Source: Paramoeba atlantica (taxonomy: Eukaryota; Discosea). From it: a stretch of 64,000 bases of DNA. Positions 1-9,342 of the stretch are shown here, piece after piece (position 1 is the first letter of the stretch; every line of letters begins with the position of its first letter). A program made the position numbers and the translations under genes. The stretch covers positions 1 through 64,000 of the forward strand of contig CDRNVI010000207.1 in NCBI GenBank assembly GCA_977017575.1, written 5' to 3'. The notes under the pieces were generated by a model. The model searched no databases, was not told where the DNA came from, and saw nothing but the letters and a program-made list of their open reading frames with translations.

Positions 1-1325
1 GAATTTTCACAATTTCTTCAAAACCATTGGAAGCAGCTTTGTGAAGAGCGGTCAAGCCATACTTAACAAAAAAAGGTTATTAAAAGAATAAAAACAAAAT
101 AAAGATCACACAGCCAACAAGAATTTAACCACAACAAATAAAATGAGAAATCAAAAAGAAAGAAAATCAAAACATAATTTTGAAGATCAACATTGGATCC
201 ATGTTTAAGAAGAATCTTCACAATTTCTTCAAAACCATTCTCAGTGGCAAGGTGAAGAGCAGAGCCATACTTAACAAAAAGAAATTGTTAAAAAAATAAA
301 AACAAAATAAAGATCACACAACCAATAAAACAACATGAACATCCAAGAATTTAACCACAACACAAAGAAAATCAAAACTTCAGTTTGAAGATCAACATTG
401 GATCCATGTTCAACAAGAATTTTCACAATTTCTTCAAAACCATTGGAAGCAGCAAGGTGAAGAGCGGTCAAGCCATACTTAACAAAAAAAGGTTATTAAA
501 AGAATAAAAACAAAATAAATATCACACAACCAACAAGAATTTAATCACAACAAATAAAAGAGAAATCAAAAAGAAAGAAAATCAAAACATAATTTTGAAG
601 ATCAACATTGGATCCATGTTTAAGAAGAATCTTCACAATTTCTTCAAAACCATTCTCAGCAGCAAGGTGAAGAGCAGAGCCATCCTTAACAAAAAGAAAT
701 TGTTAAAAAAATAAAAACAAAATAAAGATCACACAACCAACAAAACAACATGAACATCCAAGAATTTAACCACAACACAAAGAAAATCAAAACATAATTT
801 TGAAGATCAACATTGGATCCATGTTTAAGAAGAATCTTCACAATTTCTTCAAAACCATAGGAAGCAGCAAGGTGAAGAGCAGAGCCATCCTTAACAAAAA
901 GAAATTGTTAAAAAAATAAAAACAAAAGAAAGATCACACAACCAATAAAACAACATGAACATCCAAGAATTTAACCACAACACAAAGAAAATCAAAACTT
1001 CAGTTTGAAGATCAACATTGGATCCATGTTCAACAAGAAGCTTCACAATTGCTTCAGAACCTTTCTCAGCAGCTTTGTGAAGAGCGGTTATTCCATACTT
1101 TAAGAAAAAAGAAGTTGTTAAAAAAAAGAAACAAAGAACCAAGAGAGAACAGAAGAAAGAAAGGTTTTGAAAAACCTTGTCATCAAACTTGAAGTTGATA
1201 TCAAGTTTGAATTGTTTGTTTTCTTTTCCAAGAAGAAGAGCTTTGACAACCTCTTCATCTCCATTCTCAACACCTTCAAAAAGATTCTTTGTTTCTTTGT
1301 TTGGACCTTCTTCTTCTTCGTCCAT
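1..1325 (-). CDS. Ankyrin-repeat protein, paralogue 1 (3' end outside window)
   Basis: Start ATG at 1325. Exons read leftward: 1325-1176 (50-residue acidic cap, begins MDEEEEGPNKETKNLFEGVE), 1097-999, 889-794, 684-589, 477-379, 269-174 and 61-1 (cut by the window). Every exon after the first is one ankyrin repeat (GxTALHxAAxxGFEEIVKIL pattern) in phase 0. Introns are about 80-112 bp, start GTTTT and end TTAAG or TTAAAG. Three repeats (889, 684, 269) are 32 codons, lacking one residue before ALH; the others are 33. Unit spacing is a steady 205-208 bp. Expected to be a soluble protein-binding scaffold; the partner is unknown. It lies head to head with the next paralogue. Family is certain, function is not. 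Confidence 0.9.
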
Positions 1326-1510
1326 CTTTCTTCTTTGATGTTTTTTTGTGAGACCAAGAGAGAGAGAGAGAGAGAAAAGAGAGAGACAAGGTGTTGATAT
1401 TTTGTTTTTTTTGGATGAGAAGAGAAAATGGACAAATGGTTTGGAGGGACACATCAATAATGGTGTCCCCTCTTCTTTTTCTTTTTCTCTTTCACAAAAA
1501 CGCAAGAAAG
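1326..1510. promoter_or_regulatory. Shared divergent promoter between ankyrin paralogues 1 and 2
   Basis: 185 bp separate the two divergent ATGs. The region has a GA-rich run at about 1358-1390 and a TGGTGTCCCC box at 1461-1470, 41 bp before the rightward ATG and followed by a CT-rich tract. A GTGTCCC on the minus strand (complement of 1446-1452) lies about 120 bp before the leftward ATG. The 45 bp just upstream of paralogue 1 match the leader of paralogue 3 almost exactly. Promoter role is inferred from position. Confidence 0.5.
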
Positions 1511-2928
1511 ATGGACAAAGAAGAAGAAGGTCCAAACAAAGAAACAAAGAATCTTTTTGAAGGTGTTGAGAATGGAGATGAAGAAGTTGTCAAAGCTCTT
1601 CTTCTTGGAAAAGAAAACAAACAATTTAAACTTGATATCAACTTCAAGTTTGATGACAAGGTTTATTTCAAAAACAATTTTCTTTTCCTTTTTTTTCTCT
1701 CTCTCTCTCTTTTCATTTTTTTTTTAACAACTTCTTTTTGTTAAGTATGGAGAGACCACTCTTCACAAAGCTGCTGAGTATGGTTTTGAAGAAATTGTGA
1801 AGATTCTTCTTGAACATGGATCCAATGTTGATCTTCAAACTGAAGTTTTGATTTTCTTTCATATTGATTTTCATTTCTCATTTGATTTGTTGTTGTTCAT
1901 TCTTGGTTGTTCATGTTGTGTGATGGTTGGGTGATCATTTGTTTTTTCTTTTTTCTTTTCACAACTTCTTTTTGTTAAGTTTGGCTGGATCGCTCTTCAC
2001 TCTGCTGCTTACGGTGGCTTTGAAGAAATTGTGAAGATTCTTCTTAAACATGGATCCAATGTTGATCTTCGAACCGAAGTTTTGATTTTCTTTCTTGATT
2101 TTTCATTTCTTATTTGATTTGTTGTTGTTAATTCTTGGATGTCCATGTTGTTCCTGATGGTTTGTGTGATCTTTTGTTTTGTTTTATTCTTTTAACAACT
2201 TTCTTTTTGTTAAGTTTGGCTTGACCGCTCTTCACTTTGCTGTTTCCAATGGTTTTGAAGAAATTGTGAAGATTCTTCTTGAACATGGAGCGAACATTCA
2301 TCTTCAAAATCAAGTTTTGATTTTCTTTGTGTTGTGGTTAAATTCTTGGATGTTCATGATGTTGTTCTGATGGTTGTGTGATATTTATTTTGTTTTATTC
2401 TTTTAACAATTTCTTTTTGTTTAAGTATGGAGAGACCGCTCTTCACTATGCTGCTTCCAATGGTTTTGAAGAAATTGTGAAAATTCTTGTTGAGTATGGA
2501 TCGAACATCCATCTTCAAAATCAAGTTTTGATTTTCTTTCTTGATATTGATTGAAAATTTTACTTGTTGATTTGTTGGATTGTGGGTTAGGGGAATGGGG
2601 GAATGGGGGAATGGGGATTGGAGGGATTCTTTTCTCAAACTTTCTTTTTCTTTTCTTTTCTTTTTGTTAGGATGGTGAAACGGTTCTTGATGTTGCAAAA
2701 AATCAGAACATTGTTGAATTGATCATTCAACTCAAGGTTTTATTTATTTATTTATTTCTCTCTTCTCTTTTTTTTGACATTTTTCTCTTTTCTTCAAATT
2801 TTTTATTTTCTTTTTTGGGTGAAAGTTGAATAATAATGAAGTGTGGAAATGAATGTTATCTCATATTGTTTTTCTTTGATTTGTAGGGACGAACAATCAA
2901 ACCAGCTCGAACAAAACAAAAAAATTAA
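1511..2928 (+). CDS. Ankyrin-repeat protein, paralogue 2
   Basis: Seven exons: 1511-1660, 1746-1844, 1980-2078, 2215-2313, 2426-2524, 2671-2736, 2887-2928, ending TAA; 217 residues. All junctions are phase 0 with GT-AG ends. Exon 1 is an acidic N-terminal cap that itself resembles a half ankyrin repeat (NLFEGVENGDEEVVKALLLG). Exons 2-5 are four full 33-residue repeats, exon 6 a 22-residue capping half repeat (TVLDVAKNQNIVELI), and exon 7 a basic tail (GRTIKPARTKQKN). No signal peptide or membrane segment. Likely a cytosolic or nuclear interaction scaffold; partner unknown. The first exon is near identical to those of both neighbours, so the duplication is recent. Confidence 0.92.
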
Positions 2929-3184
2929 AGATATAAAATTTTGAGAATAGAAATAGAGAAAGGGAGAAGGAGGGGAGAAAAACGGAGAGACACGAAATAG
3001 AACCATTTTTCAAATTGTTTCAAAAAACGGAAAAAAAACATGGAAAAAAACTCCTTTCACCATCATTTTTCTTTTTGATTCTTTTCTCCTCTCAACCATT
3101 TGAGGTTTGAGATTTTTGAAATTGAAAAGTCAAACTTCTCAACTTCAAAAAAGTTCAAAAGAGAAAAAGGGGACAGCCTTTTTC

Positions 3185-3194
3185 TGGTGTCCCT
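3185..3194 (+). promoter_or_regulatory. GGTGTCC-type box upstream of ankyrin paralogue 3
   Basis: TGGTGTCCCT lies 70 bp before the ATG at 3264 and is followed by a long CT-rich tract, the same arrangement as at 1461-1470. Role inferred from recurrence and position. Confidence 0.4.
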
Positions 3195-3263
3195 CTCTCT
3201 TTTTCTTTTTCCCTCTTTCCCTTTCCATCTCTTGGTCTCACAAAAAAACATCAAAGAAGAAAG

Positions 3264-4786
3264 ATGGACGAAGAAGAAGGTCCAAACAAAGAAACAAAGA
3301 ATCTTTTTGAAGGTGTTGAGAATGGAGATGAAGAAGTTGTCAAAGCTCTTCTTCTTGGAAAAGAAAACAAACAATTCAAACTTGATATCGACTTCAAGTT
3401 CACTGACAAGGTTTATTTCAAAAACAATTTTCGTTTTCCTTTTTTTCTTTCTCTCTCTCTTTTTTCATTTTTCTTTCTTTCTTTCTTTCCTTTTCTCTCT
3501 TGGTTCTTTGTTTCTTTTTTTTAAATTTCTTTTTGTGAAGGAGGAAGTGACTGCTCTTTACTGTGCTGTGAGCAAAGGTTTGAAACAAATTGTGAAGATT
3601 CTTCTTGAACATGGATCCAATGTTGATCTTCAAACTGAAGTTTTAATTTTCTTTGTGTTGTGGTTAAATTCTTGGATGTTCATGATGTTTTGTTGGTTGT
3701 GTGATCTTTATTTTGTTTTTATTCTTTTAACAATTTCTTTTTGTTAAGTTTGGCTGGACTGCTCTTCACTATGCTGCTTCCTATGGTTTTGAAGAAATTG
3801 TGAAGATTCTTCTTGAACATAGATCCCATGTTGATCTTCAAGAGGAAGTTTTGATTTTCTTTCTTTTTGATTTCTCATTTTATTTGTTGTGGTTAAATTC
3901 TTGTTGGTTGTGTGATCTTTATTTTATTTTTACTCTTTTAACAACTTCTTTTTGTTAAGTATGGCTTGACCGCTCTTCACTATGCTGCTTCCAATGGTTT
4001 TGAACAAATTGTGAAGATTCTTGTTGAACATGGATCCAATGTTGATCTTCAAACCGAAGTTTGATTTCTTTTTTTTTGATTTTTGATTTTTCATTTCTCA
4101 TTTGATTTGTTGTTAAATCTTGGATGCTCATGTTGTTCTGATGGTTTGTGATATTTATTTTGTTTTATTCTTTTAACCACTTCTTTTTGTTAAGGCTGGA
4201 AAGACCGCTCTTCACTATGCTGCTTCCTCTGGTTCTAAAGAAATTGTGAAGATTCTTCTTAAACATGGAGCCAATGTTGATCTTCAAAATTATGTTTTGA
4301 TTTTCTTTCTTTTTCATTTGATTTCTCATGTTCATTCTTGTTCATGTTATGTGGTGGTTGTGATCTTTTGTTTTGTTTTTTCTTTAACAACCTTTTTTTT
4401 GTTAAGATTGGAAAGACCGCTCTTCACAAGGCTGCTTCCAATGGTTTTGAAGAAATTGTAAAAATTCTTGTTGAGTATGGATCCAACATTAATATCCAAA
4501 CCACAGTTTTGATTTCTTTTTTGATTTTTTAAAGAAATATTTTTGTTCCCACTTTTTACTTGTTGGTTCTTTTTCAAACTTTCTTTTCTTTTTGTTAGGG
4601 TGGGAAAACAGTCCTTGATGTTGCACAAAATCAGGACATTGTTGAATTGATCATCCAATTGAAGGTTTCATTTTTTTTTTGGTTGAAGTTGACGATTAAT
4701 CAAGTGTGGAAATGAATGTTTTTTCTCATATTTTTCTTTGATTGTAGGGACGAACGATAAAACCAGCTCGAACAAAAGGAAAATAA
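3264..4786 (+). CDS. Ankyrin-repeat protein, paralogue 3
   Basis: Eight exons: 3264-3410, 3541-3639, 3749-3847, 3960-4058, 4195-4293, 4407-4505, 4599-4664, 4748-4786, ending TAA; 248 residues. Same architecture as paralogue 2 with one extra repeat: a 49-residue acidic cap, five 33-residue ankyrin exons, a 22-residue cap (TVLDVAQNQDIVELI) and a basic tail (GRTIKPARTKGK). All introns are phase 0 and strongly alike, ending in TTAAG. The first repeat (EEVTALYCAVSKGLKQIVKI) departs most from consensus. The leader is shared with paralogue 1, so it probably arose by duplication of a paralogue-1-like gene. Confidence 0.92.
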
Positions 4787-5001
4787 AGTTTTGAGAGTTT
4801 GAGAAAAAAAATAGAATTAGGATGGGAGGGATAAGTTCACAACAAATGTAGAGACACAAAGAAGAAAATAAAGAATCAAAAAACAAATGACAAAAGGAGG
4901 TTTCTCATTTGTGGTTCCCAAATATTAATAATAAAAAGAAAAATAAAGTGTTCTGCTTCTCAAGAGAAGAAGACATTGTTGTTGTTGCGAGTTGGTTTGA
5001 A

Positions 5002-5439
5002 TCAATTTCTTTCTCTTTTTGCGGGTTTGAGAAAAACTCTCAAATTTTCTTTGAAAAATTGGTCAATTTGTGGGATCATCTCAGAATTCTCCGAAGAACC
5101 AAACCCCCAAACACATCCCCTTTCTTTCAATTTCAATCTTTCAATGATTTGATCTTTCATAAAATGATCAGAAGAATAAACCCAAACAAAAACAAACATT
5201 CCATCAATTCCTCCATCAATTTGAGAAACAGCTTCTTCAAAAGAGTTGATCGAATCTTCAAAGAGCTCTTCGGTCCGAAAAATATTCCTTGGATAGAAAA
5301 GAATTCCTTGGCTGTCGTGTTCCGAAATCTGATCTGAAGCAATAAAACTAATTTTTTCTGAATTCAATATTCCAACAATCATCACAGAACCTCCAAGAAC
5401 TAAAATGGTTGGCTTTGTTTCTTTTGAATCAGAAGCCAT
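5002..5439 (-). CDS. Small unknown protein, faint SDR-like N-terminus
   Basis: Single-exon frame from ATG at 5439 (MASDSKETKPTILVLGGS) to a stop at 5002; 145 residues. The beta strand plus GG (TILVLGGS), a second strand (ISFIASD) ending in Asp, and IDGMFVFVWV recall the order of elements in dihydropteridine-reductase-like short-chain dehydrogenases. The glycine loop is too short and the catalytic half is absent. It may be a truncated or degenerate relative, or an unrelated protein; an undetected intron could change the C-terminal half. Codon choice and CpG content match the neighbouring real genes. It shares its upstream region with the sialidase-like gene. Confidence 0.4.
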   Translation of the reverse strand: MASDSKETKPTILVLGGSVMIVGILNSEKISFIASDQISEHDSQGILFYPRNIFRTEELFEDSINSFEEAVSQIDGGIDGMFVFVWVYSSDHFMKDQIIERLKLKERGCVWGFGSSENSEMIPQIDQFFKENLRVFLKPAKRERN

Positions 5440-5686
5440 CAATCATCAAAAGCAAACCTCTCTCTCGGAATTGGGTTTCACAAAAAAAACAGAAAAACAG
5501 GTGTCCTGTATGGTGTCCCCTTCCAATTACCAAAAACAGACATTGGTGTCCTATTTTTTGGGTGTCCCCTTCTTTTTTGTTTTTCTCTTTCCTCTTTTTC
5601 TCTTTCCCTCTCTTTCCTTTTGTCCTTGTTTTCTCCTCTTTTGCCGAACTTTTTTTTGGTTTGGAAGAGTGGGAGGGATTTAAACC
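5440..5686. promoter_or_regulatory. Divergent promoter with four GGTGTCC-type boxes
   Basis: The 247 bp between divergent genes carry GGTGTCC at about 5500, 5512, 5545 and 5561, all on the plus strand, followed by a pyrimidine-rich tract up to about 5655. The same box precedes ankyrin paralogues 2 and 3. Inferred core-promoter or regulator-binding element. Confidence 0.45.
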
Positions 5687-6892
5687 ATGTCATCAGAAGA
5701 CTCACCAAAAATGAAGTTGTCAAACATTCACAGAGAGAAATTAATTTCCCTCTTGAAGAGAATGATGGACCAAGAACGAGCAACGGTCGCAATCTCCCCA
5801 TACCAACAACAAGAAGGATTTTGGTTTGGAGGTGGAAATGTCGTTGTTGAAGATGATTGTCTTTGGCTTGTTGGTCGTTTTCGAAACTTTGGTGACTCAA
5901 GAACAGGATTGAAAGCGGGTCTTCGTGGATTGGAGTGCGCTCTCTTTCGTTCTGATAATCAAGGCAAGTCATGGGAAAAAGTTCATAGTTGGACGAAAAC
6001 TCAATTGTCACAATTTTCTGAATCAAAGATACTCTCTATTGAAGGGACTGATCTCCATCGATTAAAAGATGGGAATTGGGAGTTATTCATCTCATCTGAA
6101 AAAGAGGTGAAATATCCTGTAGACCTTGCTTCTTACCAAAAACCTGGAACAGGGATTTGGTCTCTTGACTCACTGAGAGCACCTTCTGTGTTAGAACTTC
6201 ACCCTCGAACTTTGACTCCCCTTCATTTGAGAGGCCATCCTGATCTTCAAGGAGAAGCGGAAAATGAAGAGCGTGAAGCAGTCCATCTTCATCTGAAAGA
6301 TCCAGTTTTGTTTGACATTGAATCAAAAAGTCACGTGACTGCTCTCTTCTTCTGTACTCACCCTTATTCTTGGACATCAAGTAATACTGCAATGGCAATC
6401 CGAACAACCTTACCCACAAAACCCACTCCAACAAAAGAAGATTTTCGAGTGGATACATGGCAAGTGGTCGGGCGAGGAAGTGCATGGGATGTGGCAGTGA
6501 CTCGCATAACATGCAGAATTCCAATCCCGCATTTGGGAATTTTTGCTTCATTACCACCTTGTTCTGTTTATCTGTATGATGGAGCAGAGTGTGTTCGAGA
6601 ACACCAACAAAGTCAAAAAGGACATCATCGTGCAAGGGGGTATTCTTGTGAAGAAATAGGAGGAGCTTTTTTTGGTTGGGATCATGAATTTCCTTCCTTA
6701 ACTCGTTTATCAGATCTCTCTCCTTTCTTTGAATCACATCAAGGAACTGGGTGTAGCCGATATGCGAGTGGAACTTTTCTCCCTTCAGGTTTCTTGATGA
6801 CATGGCAACAGAGCCAAAATGACAAATCACAACCTTTAGTATCACATTTTCTCCCAATGGCAGAAATTGAAACAATACTTTCAAAAGACTGA
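5687..6892 (+). CDS. Sialidase-like beta-propeller protein (BNR/Asp-box), intronless
   Basis: ATG at 5687, 401 residues, no intron. A clear Asp box, SDNQGKSW (residues 89-96), sits in a context (GGGNVVV...LVGRFRNFGDSRTGL...GLECALFRS) typical of bacterial-type exo-sialidase-like and related five- or six-bladed propeller hydrolases. Only one canonical Asp box is obvious. No signal peptide, so it is probably cytosolic. The substrate cannot be set from sequence; an unsaturated or acidic sugar is possible. The lack of introns beside intron-rich neighbours fits horizontal acquisition or retrocopying. It ends 61 bp from the convergent aldehyde dehydrogenase gene. Confidence 0.65.
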   Translation: MSSEDSPKMKLSNIHREKLISLLKRMMDQERATVAISPYQQQEGFWFGGGNVVVEDDCLWLVGRFRNFGDSRTGLKAGLRGLECALFRSDNQGKSWEKVHSWTKTQLSQFSESKILSIEGTDLHRLKDGNWELFISSEKEVKYPVDLASYQKPGTGIWSLDSLRAPSVLELHPRTLTPLHLRGHPDLQGEAENEEREAVHLHLKDPVLFDIESKSHVTALFFCTHPYSWTSSNTAMAIRTTLPTKPTPTKEDFRVDTWQVVGRGSAWDVAVTRITCRIPIPHLGIFASLPPCSVYLYDGAECVREHQQSQKGHHRARGYSCEEIGGAFFGWDHEFPSLTRLSDLSPFFESHQGTGCSRYASGTFLPSGFLMTWQQSQNDKSQPLVSHFLPMAEIETILSKD

Positions 6893-6953
6893 AAAAAATT
6901 ATTGTTCATGATGATTGGATTTTTATTTTTGTTTTGGTTTTTTTTGGGAATTG

Positions 6954-9182
6954 TTATTTAGGATTAATGAGGGAAAAAATAGCGCGAAGGCGAGTGGAAA
7001 AGTCAAGACCATAGATAAGTGAGACCAACCCAGTTCCAAATGTTAAACTGCCACTTTGGAGGGGATATTGCATAATTTTTGGGATAGTTGTTCGAATAAA
7101 TGATGTCTGTCCACTCATTTTAATTTTGTGTCATCAAAAAAGTTTTAAAATCAAAAGAAAAAAAGGTAAATAACCTGATCAAGAACAACTGATTTTTGCA
7201 AACACAGCGCTTGTAAGCCTTCTGGTCCTGCAAAACGGCCAAATCCTGAGTGTTTCACTCCTCCAAAAGGCAATGATTGAACAAGATAATCTGGAATTAA
7301 AAAAAAATTTAAATTTAAAAAAAGGGTTTCTTTTTGATTATATCTTCCTTCAAAAAAAAAAAAGCAAACTTGTTGCAAAGTCATTGACACAAGTCATACC
7401 AGCTCGAATGCGTTGTCCTAATTGTTCACCTCTAGAATCACTTTTACAAAATACACACGACCCCAACCCAAAATCGGAGTCATTTACGATACGGAGAGCC
7501 TCTTCAGCATCTTTTACACGAAAGATAGTCATCACAGGTCCAAACACCTCTTCTTTGGCAATCCTCATGTCTGGGGTAACATCCGCAAGAACTGTTGGGA
7601 GATAAAATAATCCATTTGGGAGAGTCTCATTTCTTTTTCCTCCTGCCAGAAGCTTTGCACCTCGTTCAACCGCATCATTGACTAATGATTGGATAATATC
7701 TAATTGTTGAGGAGTTACCATGGCACTGACGTCCACATTACCGCTGCCACCAGCGCCTTCACTGAGAGCGGGTCCTTGACGAAGTACTTTCACCTTCTCA
7801 GCCACTTTACGAACAAATTCATCATATAGGCGCTCATGTATAATAATTCTCTCGATTCCACAACAATTTTGGCCTGAATTTTGAAAAGTGCCTCTCATAG
7901 CAATTGGAATACACGCATCAACTTCAGCATCTTCTAGTATCACCATCGGGTCTTTTCCTCCAAGTTCCAAAACAACTGGTTTTAAGTGCTAGGGGGGCAG
8001 GGGTGAGAAAAGAAAAAGAAAAACTCTTCGAAGAATAAAAATGAAAAGAATTTAGACAGACAACAACCTTTGATGCCCCTTCCATCACAAGTTTTCCAAT
8101 TTGAGGAGAACCAGTGAAAAGAATTTTATCAATATCAGGACAGTCCACGAGAGCAGCTCCTGTTCCACCAAAACCAGTCACAACCTGTGTGTTTAAACAA
8201 CATTGGGAAAATCAGACATGTCTCCCCTTTCAAAAAAAATAAAAAAAATGGCTCTTTCTTTTCGCAAAAAAAAAATATACCTGAACAAGGGAAGGATCAT
8301 GTCCTTCTACACGAAGAGCTTCATGGACAATTCGGAGGAAGTAAGATGAACTCCAACTCGTATATTCACTCACTTTGACAACCACTCCATTTCCAGCAAA
8401 GATTCCTGAAATGATGTGGTTATACCTAAAAATAACTATGAATAAGGGAACATTTTTTTGTCATTCAAAAAGAAGAGGGGGAGGTGCAAACAAGTTATGA
8501 AAGGGATAATTCCAAGGAGCGATGACCCCAATTACACCGAGCGGATGATATTCCACAAAAGCTTTCTTGTGAATTGTCATCAGACTTGTTGGTCTTTCCT
8601 GTCTCTGGAGAGCCTCTTCTCCGTGTTTGACAACATAGGAGATTTTTTCACTATTTTTTGGGGGGATTAGCCTTTCATCTCAAACAAAAAGAGGTCAAGT
8701 TGGTGGTGGTCAAACCAAGTGGTGATAATTTCTCCAAGTAAAGCATCAACAAGAGGTTTTCCAGAATCACGAGAGTCGACACGACAAATTTCTTTTTGGT
8801 GTTGGAGGATATACTTTTGAAGAATGAGAAGGACTTGACGACGCTGTTCAAAAGAAGTCGTGGCCCAAGTTTTTTGAGCCACTTTGGCTTCTGCTGCGAT
8901 CCGATACACTTCCTCTCGATCCATTGCCTTGACCACTCCGAGAGAACAACCAGTTGCAGGGTCATAACAATGGACCACGTTTGGATCCTCCTCTTTATGA
9001 ATGGCCATCGAATCTGATCTTTCTTTTGACACATGGACCTCTTCAGAAGCTTCAAGGTCGTTCAACGGAACCTGGATTGTTGGGACTGTTTTCTTCCTTA
9101 AAATGGAAACTGTAAAAGCAATCACCAGAAATGTGACAGCAATCCCAATGGACATACCCATTGAAAGAAAAATTTCCACCAT
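6954..9182 (-). CDS. Membrane-anchored aldehyde dehydrogenase, ALDH22/Msc7 type
   Basis: Seven exons on the minus strand: 9182-8716, 8650-8492, 8425-8281, 8184-8068, 7988-7370, 7290-7175, 7106-6954; 1776 nt, 591 residues plus TAA. Every junction is GT-AG and every phase closes, for example a split Cys codon giving GEIITTCEKI. Residues ~2-28 form one transmembrane anchor. Then comes a full NAD(P)-dependent aldehyde dehydrogenase fold: PWNYPFHN (Asn ~203), LELGGKD (Glu ~304), SGQNC (catalytic Cys ~338), EEVFGP, and [16 protein letters not shown]. Length, anchor and C-terminal tail match plant ALDH22A1 and yeast Msc7 (about 600 residues), which oxidise aldehydes at endomembranes. The frame extends upstream of 9182 but holds no ATG, so MVEIFLSMG is the start. 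Confidence 0.93.
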
Positions 9183-9342
9183 CTTGAATGCCCCAAAACC
9201 AACAGGGAGAAGAAGAAGAAGGAAGGGGTGTCGAACCAAAACGGAAAAAGGAGGGTTCGACAAAAAACGCGTGGTGAAAAATCAAGAGCTCTAATTTTAG
9301 AGCGCGACTCCCAAAACTCTTTTCTTGCTTTTCGAGAAATTT

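Noticed and set aside
9183-9263. Longer aldehyde dehydrogenase N-terminus starting at 9263
   Set aside because: The frame is open but begins with TTG; the first ATG is 9182, and it places the membrane anchor at the very N-terminus as in the family.
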